Positions 27,171 through 39,100 of a DNA stretch of 64,000 nucleotides are shown here, piece by piece. The stretch is from contig BQKZ01000023.1 in the NCBI GenBank assembly GCA_036244855.1, positions 55,967 through 119,966 of the forward strand, read 5' to 3'. The notes under the pieces were generated by a model. It saw only the letters and a list, made by a program, of their open reading frames with translations. It was not told the DNA's origin and searched no databases. Source of the DNA: Temnopleurus reevesii. Its lineage: Eukaryota > Echinodermata > Echinoidea > Temnopleuroida > Temnopleuridae. Position numbers and translations under genes: made by a program. The first letter of the stretch is position 1. Each line of letters starts with the position of its first letter.

Positions 27171-30100
27171 CAACCAGCATCATCATCATCATCATCATCA
27201 TCATTATCTCCATCATCATCGCCATAGTTACCACCATCATTTGTCTTCCATCATTGTCACTTCTGTTACAATATGCTTATGAAATTTATTGTCAAAGAGG
27301 AATACCACATTGTTTTATTGTTTCTGCCTAAAGAAGGCATCTTATGGCAGGAATTCTAATCCCACCGCTGCCACCATATTGGTATCAGCTGGTCTGTTTT
27401 AGTCCCTAACCCTGTCTATTTTCAGGAAATGAATCAGGAGTGACCTAAAATTTGTGTAGTAATTTACGTGTAACTCCACTTGTCTTGTTTATTATGAAGT
27501 GCCCTCTTTAGGCAAAAAAATAGACCCCTCCCAATAAAAGGAGCAAATAGGCTATCCTCCCTAATACAGGAAACCTCATAAGCATATTGTAATAATAGCT
27601 ATAATGCATTCAACTGCTAGAAATAATCAGCAAACTAATTGTAGATATCCCAATTTCTGTTTATTTACCATCTGCTAATTTGTTTATAAATTCTTCTCGT
27701 CACTCGCAGGAATTTGCTCTAGATGTAGATGGTGCCAGAACATTGAGGATTCTATGTTATGACTTTACCAAGGGATTGGATGATGAGATGTATGACAAGG
27801 GAGCTGTCAGTCTCACCAAGCAAGATATATGCATTCCAGGAGGGAAAGAGTTCACCATACAGATGGACCAGGTTGGTATAAGAATGCATATTTTTATTTG
27901 CGGGTGGGGAGGGAGGAATAATGAATTGTGGGTGTAGTTGGGTAGTTTGATCTAACTTGCCTGTATGAGATGTATGATAAGGGAGCTGTCAGTCTCACCA
28001 AGCAAGCTATATGTAGCCAAGGAGGAAAAAAATTACACCATACAGATGGTTCTAAAAAGTGCAACGTACCCCCCCCCCTCCAGCCAATTGAAAATAAAAA
28101 CAAGAACAAAGTAATATACAAACATACCAACAAAGAACCAGCAAGTTAAGAAAAACAAAATAATACAGCACATAAAAACAAACAAACTGACTACAAAATA
28201 TTTAATATCGTCACCTATATTTAGAAAATTCATGTCATTCACCAAGTCAATGAACTCACATCCCTATTGTCCGGAATGGAGATGGTATTTTTCTATGAAA
28301 GGGCTGTGTCATAGCACAATGCCTCAAGGCACGAAGATATTCCCTACCTGGTGTATAATCCTCACACCTCATAACAATAGGGATTAACCCTTTGCAACCT
28401 GCCGCTTTACAGATCTCTTTGAGACAGGAAGGACCCTCTCAGTCATATCTCCATTGAAGTTGCATTGAAGAGAATTTTAATACCCCTATATATAGTTCTT
28501 ATTATATATCCTATTGTTACAATAGAGATATAGTCTGGCAAGGTGAGATGATAGGATCAGAGGGATACTTGTTCAAAAGTGCCTGGGGTAATCCTCTTTG
28601 ATGGGAAACATTAATTATAAGATATTCCTGCAAGTTATTTACCTGGTAGTGTATCATGGGGTTTGAGATGCAATATATAATTCAGAATTGAGGCAGAGTG
28701 CATTTGTGTTGGGTTACACTATCAGCTCAAATAATCCGTTCCTGATGTTCACCATCAGAATTTTGGTAATACATGGCCACTTCTTCATTGAATATCCTCA
28801 CCACTACTGTTAGAATGACATAATAACTATACTGCAAGGTCAAAATATATATGCTCATCTAATCCTGTATGAGTTTGTGGATCATTTTCCTGATTTTCTC
28901 CAAAATATCGACCTAAACATGGATTTGGAAGTTGTACACAACATTGTAGATAAAGTTTGTGGGAGAAAGCTAGCATTGCAGCAACTTTGTCAGAGTATAA
29001 AGTCCAGCCTCATCTATGTCCCTCAAAGTTCCTGAACCAGTTCATTTAGCCCTTCCCTCCAAGATCTGAACCTATAAACAATTTTCGAATGGATGCACAG
29101 CATTAGGAAGGAATTCTGAATGATAAATTTAGAATTGCTCTGTGAGGTCACAGTATAAAGTCCAGTCTTTTGACTGATGATTGTGGAAGTAGCCCAGCCT
29201 TGTCATGTCTCTTGGAGTTCATGTGGATCATTTCCTTGACTTTTTGTCTCCAAGATGTTGAACTAACGATCTCTCTTTAGAGTGTTTGTCAGCTGAACCC
29301 TTGGATGGGTGCCACTCCTGACCAAACGACAGGATATATCGAGTCATTTGGATCACTTTTAATACTTCTTTTGTTTAAACATATTTAAGCCTCTTGGTGT
29401 GAATGTGTTCCTCTGTGGTATAAACATTTACATGGATTTCTGTGGTAACATACAAACCAATTTCATATTTTCAACAAGAACTTCGCTCTAGTAGGGTCTT
29501 TGTTCCAGTCCTTTGCAGTAACTCATGGATGTAGGATACATTGAAGCTGTTTTCTTGTTGATGTTCTGAACATTTATATAAGATGTGGCAGTTTTGTATG
29601 GTAGTATATGCTTATGCAAGAGATAGTCTGTTTTCTTGTTTTGGAATACCAAAGAAAAAGCTAAAGAATGTTGAGGATTCGGTGAGTATCATAACCAACA
29701 AATGACAGTTATTGTATATTGTTAATGATATGGAATATACATGTACCTTGGTGTGTAATTTTGTTTATCTGAGGCTAATGAAGTAAAAAGTTTGAGCTCA
29801 TAAATGGGAACAAAATCATGCCAAGCATTTGGTTCTTGTTTCTTTAAATCTACATTTTTATACACACATTAAATGAAAGCAAGAAACTCTTTCTCTTTGT
29901 CACTGTGGTTCTAAATATCTCCCATTCTCTCCCTCCAGCTCCAAGTTGATGTGACGGTGCGCTTTGAGTCATCAGAGAGGACTCTGAAGAGGGTGCAATC
30001 TAGGAAAAAGATGGGTGTCTTTGGGGTGCAAGTCGGTACCCTAGCACACCGGCAGGGCAAGAACATCCCCAACATCATCACGCTGTGTGTGGAGGAGGTG

Positions 30101-33100
30101 GATAAGAGAGGTAGGTTGATGAGTTTCCTTCTCTTGGGGTAGGGTTGGGAGTTGTGGGAGGGTGTTTAGGGTAAGATACAGATGGATGTGTTTGGGGTTT
30201 AGGTTAGTACTCTAGCACACCGGCAGGGCATGAACTCTCCCAACATCATCACGTTGTGGATGAGAGAGGTATGTTACAAAGTATTCCTCTCTTGGGGTAA
30301 GGTTGGGTTTGTTGGAGGTTGCTTAGTGTAAATAGAGACTGATGGGTGTCTTTTGGGTGTGGGATGGTACATTTGGTGTGCAGATTGGTACCGTAGCTCA
30401 CCGGCAGGGCAAGAACATTCCCAACATTATCAAGAGTTTTACTGGTTCAGATTGCTAATCAGCAATTGGAATGTAAATACAAAAAACTGTCCTGATGCCT
30501 CAAGTGTTAGCTCCTCCTCTTCAAATTTTAATTTAAATTCAAAATTTGTATGTATTAATTGATTATATTTTGTTTTTTGAATTGCAGGTATACATGAAAT
30601 GGGAATCTACAGGATATCAGGGTCCTCGNGCAAAATATTGAATATTGTCACCTATATGTAGAGAATTGATGTCATGCACCAAGTCAATGAACTCACTTCC
30701 CTATTTTCCAGAATGGAGATGGTATTTTCTATGAAAGGGCTTGTGTCATAGCACAATGCCTCAAGGCATGATGATATACCCTACCTGGTCTATAATCCTC
30801 ACACCTCATAACAATAGGGATTAACCCTTTGCAACCTGCTGCATACAGATCTCTTTGAAACAGGAAGGACCCTCTCAGTCATATCTCCATTGAAGTTGCA
30901 TTGAAGAGAACCTTAATACCCTTATATATATAGTTCTTATTATATATCCTATTGTTACAACGGAGATATAGTCTGGCAAGGTGAGATGATAGGATCAGAG
31001 GGATACTTGTTCAAAAGTGCCTGGGGTAATCCTCTTTGATGGGAAACATTAATTATAAGATATTCCCAGTTAATTTTCCTGGTAGCGTATGATGGTGTTT
31101 ACGATGCAGATATATAACTCAGAATTGAGGCCGAGTGCATTTGTGTTGGGTCACACTATCAGCTCAAATGGTCTATTCCTGATTTTTGCCATCAGAATGT
31201 GGAATTATATATACCCATCTTCATTGAATATCCGTTTGTCGGCAATGGATTTGAAGGAAATGCTCACCAATACTGTTGGAATTGCATAATAGCAATACTG
31301 CAAGGTCAAAATACATATGCTGCTCTTTATTAAGTTTGTGGATCATTTTTCTGACTTTCTCCAAAATATCAACTTAAACATGGATTTGGTAACATTGCGG
31401 ATAAAGTTTGATGGACAGTATTGCAACAACTCTGTCATGTCAGAGTATAAAGTCCAGCCTCCTCTATGTCCCTGGAAGTTCCTGAATCAGTTCTTTACCT
31501 TTTTTCCAACATCTGAACCTAAACAAGTTTTCGAATGGATGCACAGCATTAGGAAGGAATTCTGAATGATAAATTTAGAATTGCTCTGTGAGGTCACAGT
31601 ATAAAGTCCAGTCTTTTGACTGATGATTGTGGAAGTAGCCCAGCCTTGTCATGTCTCTTGGAGTTCATGTGGATCATTTCCTTGACTTTTTGTCTCCAAG
31701 ATGTCGAACTAACAATCTCTCTTTAGAGTGTTTGTCAGCTGAACCCTTGGATGGGTGCCACTCCTGACCAAACGACAGGATATATCGAGTCATTTGGATC
31801 ACTTTTAATACTTCTTTTGTTTAAATATATTTAAGCTTCCTTGGTGTAAATGTGTTCCCCTCTGGTATAAACATTTACATGCATTTCTGTGGTGACATAC
31901 AAACGGATTTCATTATTTTCAACAAGAACAGCACTGTTTTGGTGTCTTTGTTCCAGTCCACTGCAGTCACTCATGGATATAGGATACATTGAAGCTGTTT
32001 TCTAGTTGATGTTCTGAACATTTATATAAGATGTGGCAGTTTTGTTTGGTAGTATATGCTTATGCAAGAGACAGCCTGTTTTCTTGTTTTGGAATACCAA
32101 ATAAAAGGCTAAAGAATGTTGAGGAATCGGTGAGTATCAGTTTGGATTTTGAACCATCTAATTAGTGCTGGCAATTGTTGTAAGTGGTATGGTGTATATC
32201 TCCTTGTATTTTCTTATTTATCCGAGGCGTAAGAAAACAAACGTTAGAGCCATTAAATTTGGAGTGAATTTTATCAAAGAGCAGGACATTTCATGCCCCT
32301 GGCACTAAAGTTGGTCTTTGAGGTATCATCACATCCCAAACCAATTCTTATCACACGGCAATCAAATCAGCCTTTAGGGGGTATTGTTCAAAAGTTGCAA
32401 TTGAACGCAAGTTGTAGTTGATTGGAACGTGCCAATCAAAATCACATGTCTTGTTCTAAGGACATACTGTAAGTGAATGAATATGCCTGCTACAATTTGC
32501 AGTTGATTTATGATCAATTGCAAATTTTGAACAACACTCCCTTAGTCAAACTTTTGCAAGTCTGATAATCGCCCAAGTGAAAGTAAGTTGGGAGAACACA
32601 TTATTTTAACATATGGGAACAAAATCATCTCGTGTAGGTTTTTTAAAAATCTTTTTAAAGCTATATTGCTTCTACACAAAACTAGAAACGTCCTCTTTGT
32701 TATCATGGTTCTAAATATCGCCCATTCTCTCCCTCCAGCTCCAAGTTGATGTGATGGTGCGCTTTGAGTCATCAGAGAGGACTCTAAAGAGGGTGCAATC
32801 AAGGAAGAAGATGGGTGTCTTTGGGGTGCAGGTTGGTACCCTTGCACACCGGCAGGGCAAGAACATTCCCAACATCATCACGCTGTGTGTTGAGGAGGTG
32901 GATAAGAGAGGTATGTTGACGAGTTTCCTTCTCTTGGGGTAGGGTGTTTAGTGTGAATAGAGACAGATGGATGTGCTTGAGATGCAGGTTGGTACCCTTT
33001 CTCATCGGAAGAAAATAACCCAGATAAATATACCCAACATCATCACACTGTGTTTGGAGAAGATTGATAAGAGAGGTGGGTTGACGATTATATTTCTTGG

Positions 33101-36100
33101 GGTAAGGGTGGGGTTGTGGGATGGTATTTAGTGTGAATAGAGACAGATGTGTGTCTTTGGGGTGCAAGTCGGTACCCTAGCACACAGGCAGGGAATAACA
33201 TTCCCAACATCATCAAGAGTTTTATTGGTTCAGGTTGGTAATCGGCAAGTGGAATGAAAACACAAAAACTGTCCCGATGCCTCAACTGTAAGTTATTTGC
33301 CAAATCTGTATTTCATTTAACGATATGTTCTTATTGATTTATCTTTATATTGTGTTTTTGATATGCAGGTATACATGAAATGGGAATCTACAGGATATCA
33401 GGGTCCTCAGCTGATATTCAGAAACTCAAGAAAGCCTTTGAACAAAGTAAGTTTGGATTCTATGTTTGCCCTACATTTATATTTTTTATAACATTACTCA
33501 AATATCTAACTCATTGCTTTTGAAAGTGGGATTGTAAAAATACGCAGAGAGAATGTATGGTTGACTAGAATTTTAGAAAATAAATCTATTGCTACAACTT
33601 TATCCTTTCCTTATCAGACTCATTTTTTTCTTTCAAACTTTGCCTGAAAAGCAAAAAACACAAGAAAAACACCTTATGCTCCTATCACATACTCTTTTTA
33701 CCCCTTTGGAATACAGTCAGCGTGTCCTTTCCACTTTTTGATATGCCCGTGAGCTGAATTTACAGGGTTATGCATTTTTACTATTTGTCACACATAATTT
33801 GCGTAATTATAATATACATGTCTGAGGGCTGAAATTGAATTCATTATACGCTGGGCATGTGTTTGCTATTAATGTAAATGTGCGACATAGCCTGTAATGA
33901 TGTATGTACAGTATTTTTCTAATTTTTCCAAATCTAATTTCAAGTGCCAACTTAAAGTTCTAAATTCCTCTGACTCTACTTTTTACATCAGTCACAATAT
34001 AGTCACATAGTTATAGAGAAATAAACATGTAGCCTCCGTACTTGCATATGTAGATTTTTCTAAAGATAAATTTACCTTTGTATCTATTATAGTAATCTAG
34101 AACATGCATTTTTCAAACAAATCAGATACTCTTTAGCTTTATATTCTCATACCAGCTTTACAATCATTCAATATATTTTAAACACATTTTTTAATCGCAT
34201 TGATGATTGCATTTTCTGAAAAAATAATGAACTTGTGATCAAACTAATAATAAATCTTGTATATTCCATCTCATCTTTCAATAACAGAATCTTTCTACAT
34301 TCATTTGCGAGAGCCTTCTTTCCAGTTTTGTCTGTTAATCATTGAACTTTTTTCATCTTTTGTTGCATACGTTAATCCTTTTTGCATTCTATTAATCCCT
34401 TTTCCATGGATAATAACAGCATTCCATGATCAATGTGAAATTACTGAATCTGGTATGTTTATATCACATGTCTATGTGTATGTTGCATGCTTCATAGTTA
34501 GGTAACCTTGCTTTGTAATGTTTTCCATATCCAAAAAATTGAAATAATTCTTGCCCTATCACAACATGGATAAGCACTGATTGACAGTGCTGTATGGAGA
34601 AGCTGTGAAAAAAAATTCACAGGCGTTCCCGGGATAAGGCAAGAATTTTGTTTAATTATTTATCTACCCAACCCAAAAATCATTCAATTTATATTTTCCG
34701 TATCCCTTGCATGCAGGCATGATTCCTAATTCCACTGGTATGTCATTTTTTTTTTATAGTAGCTTTTCATTTCATTAATTCACTTTTTTGCCCTAATTTG
34801 CTTTAAAAAACAATCATTACATTTGAATTTTGATTGATCATGAAAGGATTTCATATACTCCTTAACCAGGAAGATGGCATTGACACTTTATCAACTGGTG
34901 TCTATGCACTGTTTATGATCGACTATCAGTTTGTATTCATCTCAAGAAATTGTCACTTGAAAGTCATAAATCTATCCAAATCATTTCTCTCTGTATCACC
35001 ATTGAATTCCTGGAAATGTCTGCATTTTCATTCATCTTCCTGTCAAACATCTTCATTTTTTATAGTATTTTTCTGCCATATGAATTGTTTAATACTTCAG
35101 AATATGAATAATACATTGTACGTCTTAAGTTTATAAAAATATATTTTTACCCCTCCAGTATTATTTTGAAGTCTGCTTTACGTACCCCTAAAAATCCTCT
35201 GTTGAGATTTAGTGTTTAACCCTCTTTTGCATCAGTAGTTGATATGGTTTGATATCTAGTCATGTGTTGCAGTTGTTTTTTGTGTTTCTTATTTTTCAAA
35301 AATTATAATATGTATGTATAATTCAAAGAACGTTAGCGTACACTGCACAGCACAGCACAGCACAGCACGTTGATATAGGGATGATCGGGGCTCAAATAGG
35401 CAGGTTTACTAATAGATGCAAATGAATGCTTACCCGACATAGCAACAAGTAATTTATGCAAACTGGAATCCAAGCGTTGTAGACCAATTGTTGCTCGTCA
35501 GTGTAAGGAATAAAAAGAAACGTTAGCAAGAAACGTGCATACATTTGAATCCATTAGTAAACCCACCTGTTTATAGAAGACCATCAAACATTAGGCCGTG
35601 GTTTCTACAGTTTACTACATCAGGCCTAAAGGATCATCTCAATGGCTAAAGAGATTTGTTGTGCTAATTTTTCATTTCTAACATTATAGTGCTATTATGT
35701 AATGTGGTCTTACCCTTTATACAATGTATAGATTGTGGTTATGGATGATTATTTTCTTATTTTGGGTGATTGTTAATAGAATTTTTTTCAGGGTGATTCA
35801 CGTTTGTAGATTTAGATTTTTGTGTTTCGGATTGTGATCTTTTGAATTTGTTTGCATGATTTTTCCCCCCTGTAAAACGACATTGGTATATGTATGTGGG
35901 AACATTGCAGACATTGCAAATAAGTTATGATCGAGTGCGAGTTCAGCTGGTTATGTGACATGCTATTGGGTGAGGACAATAGCTCACCATCCATAAATCT
36001 TGATGAGAACATCCGGCACCGCTACCTTCTGTGTATAAGAGTGAAACTTAGAACTATAGGATTGTTAAAACTTGCACCTTCTTTAGCTATGGCACAGCAT

Positions 36101-39100
36101 ATGTTTTCGCTTATGAAGTTAGTTGTAGGTACACATAAATGTACATGTATTGAAAAGCTAGTTATGTGTAAGTTCAATAAATAGTTATACATGTAGCTTG
36201 TAGGCTTCTATGTTCCATACAGTTTTTACAATTGGTCNGTTAGCGTACACTGCACAGCACAGCACAGCACAGCAATATAGGGATGATCAGGGCTCAAATT
36301 AAATGAAGATCAGCAAATATTAGGCCTTAAATGGTATCTGGGTAAAAAAAATAATATGCTAGTTGGCAATGAACATAAAATGAATCCCCATAAACATTTC
36401 ATGACATCAAAAAGGTGTTTAGTTTTCTAAATTTTGAAGTCTTAAAATTGGTTGATTCTCATGAATAACGGAAAAACGACTGGAACAAACACTAAACAAT
36501 AGGATGGATGCACAAAAGAACGTTCACGCATAGCTAAAAGCTTGTGCAGAGCTTAATTGGGACGTACGGAGCCTAATTCTACTGTGAATGAGCCGTTTAT
36601 TTGCTTCACATCAAGTCAGATAAAGTTATTTTTGGTTAATCTTATGCACAAAGTATATATTTGGGCACAAATTATATGTTTTGACCTCAGGTACCCTTTA
36701 TTAATGCCATTCTACAGTGTATTTTGCCTCAATGATCATCTCATTGGCTATGGAGATTTATTGTACAATATATTAATATTTTTACATTAATGCTGTAATG
36801 CTTTGTGCCCCTTTCAATAGTGGTCATGCTCTTTAATATAACATATAAATTGTGGTTGTGGATGATTATTTTCGTACTTTTTATGCCCTTTTGGTATTGT
36901 TTTTTAAGGTGGTGTTCATTTGTAGAAGTAGATTTTTGTGTTTTGGATTGTGATTGTATAAATTTGTTGGCATGATTTCCTTCCCTGTAAGATGACATTG
37001 ATATGTGTATATGGGAACATTGCAGACATTACAAACAAACCTCTAATCAAATACAAATGCAGTTGATCAGGGTTTGTGTTTCATAAAGCTATGCGTACAT
37101 AGATCTATGCAGGACTGTATAATCGACTTGGGATCCTTTCTTGCACTCAATGATAACTTCTGGCGCTGAATCGTGCCAAAGAAAGGATCACCTGTCATTT
37201 GTACAGTCGTATATAGATCTATGCACTGCTGTATTAAACACAACCCTGGTCTGGTCTTCCAAGATCACTATTGCATATTCTTCAGAATCCATTGTTCTTG
37301 TAGTGGTGCTGGATTAGTTTTAGGGTGACATACTATTGGGTGACACATTGGGTGAGGACAACAGCTTGTCACCCATATATTTTGATGAGAACATCTGGTA
37401 CAATTATCTTATGTGTATAAGAATGAAACTTAGAATTATGGTATTATGAAAATACTTGCACCTTCTTTAGGCACTGCACTGCCATATTTGTTAAAGTTAG
37501 TTGTAGGTACACATACATTTCATGTATTAAAAAGCTAGTTATGTGTAAAAGTTCACTAAATAGTTATACTTTGTAGGCTTCTATGTTCCATACAGTTTTT
37601 ACAATTGGTTAGATTTCTTAAATGAATTATTCATTTTATAGGAATGGCTAAATGGATCTCAAAATGGTTCCCATACCACAATGCTTCACATTAGAATTCA
37701 ACTCTACTTGATTATAAAACTTCATCTTCTATTATGAAACTTCATCTCCTTCTTGTGGCATCTCTGGCTCTAGAAATTTTGATCATTCTTAGTCGTTACT
37801 CATGAAAACTCTTCTTCATTTTTGTGTTTTCTTGTAGATCGGCGTAACATTGCAGCGATGTTGAAGCAGAGTGATATACATGCTGTGGCTGGTCTACTCA
37901 AAGCTTACCTCAGAGAACTACCGGAGCCTCTCTTTACACATGCTCTCTACCCACAGTTTGTAGATGGACTACGTAAGTATTGACACTCTTCAAGATTAAG
38001 ACATTTTGTTTATTGGTTAAATGATTAAAAATAGTAAAAACTAATTCAGCAATGGAGATTCTAGTAACATTTGGATATTGTGGAAACGACATAAGAAATA
38101 TAAGTGCTGCTACTGAGGAAGAAAAACTGAATGAAATTGATGTAGAATATTATTTTCCTGATGAGCTAAAGAACAAAAGATGTCCTTAAGGCAACTGCAC
38201 ACTAAGCGACTTTCAGTCTTACAACCTTACAATTAATTTTGCAAACACTGAAACAAGCTGAAATACGTCATCTCATGGTGAGATCCTTCATACTTAAAAT
38301 ATGGTTAAGTATCAAGTGCCTCACCGTGACACACGACGTATTACAGCGTTTTTTTTAGTATTTTCAAAATTTTCTGGAATATTGTGAGACTGAAAGTGGT
38401 GCAGTGTGCAGAGGCTTTTATCATTTTGATTCTTAAGAGGTGTTAGGATATGGCCAATATTTTTAGGTACAGGATTATGAGAAGGGTTGCTGCTTAAGGG
38501 GAAAGGAAATGTCAGAAACATACTCAGGAAACGTTTGACTACTGACAAAAAGACTAACTATGCATGATTTTCCTGCAACAGTCCTGTGCTTAAACACAAT
38601 TATGCTGGTTTGAAAATTAAAGTATTGATGGCTGTGTTTTATATCATTGTTGAAGAAAATTGTTGAGCATTATTCATCTATTTCCTTACTGTATTTTTCT
38701 TTTTCTTTACAGAATTGACTGATCCTGTAGCAAAGAAGAAGTGTTTCATGTCCTTGCTGAAGAACGTTGTCGAGCCAAACAGAACAATTATCTTCTTACT
38801 CTTCAACCATCTCAGGAGGTAAGTGGCTGTTATTTCTTGTTTAATTAATCATCATAATAATAGACCATATTCTTTATGTATAAGCATCATGAACAAGTGG
38901 TTCAGACTGGTGTCTTTCAGAACATTACATTACAAACTCAAAACCCTGCCATAAGGCATGAATTTTCTTCCACAAGATCTTCATTCACATTCTCACTCAC
39001 CAAGGTGGAATGAATGAATATCTAGTGGCAATCTTTCTACCTGAAATGCATGTGCTGTGGTGGCAAGGGCTAGTGATAATGCAAAATGAAATTTGAGCAC

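Larger units (their letters stand above)
28195..30628 (+). repeat. Left member of haplotype-like duplicate block A
   Basis: Aligns throughout with 30630-33409. Shared landmarks include GTCACCTATAT, AACCCTTTGCAACCTGC, GGATCAGAGGGATACTTGTT, GATGTGGCAGTTTTG and the exons. It ends at the single N at 30629. Confidence 0.9.
30630..33409 (+). repeat. Right member of haplotype-like duplicate block A
   Basis: Repeats 28195-30628 in the same order with scattered substitutions. It contains an extra stretch of about 370 bases (about 32240-32605) that includes the MITE at 32374. Confidence 0.9.

Noticed and set aside
26815..27240. Poly-Met or poly-Ser open frames
   Set aside because: They are translations of the (TCA)n array.
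32966..33075. Relic of the RhoGAP entry exon as a functional alternative exon
   Set aside because: It is open with a donor here, but the counterpart in the other block has an in-frame stop and the acceptor side lacks a pyrimidine tract. Kept as a relic.
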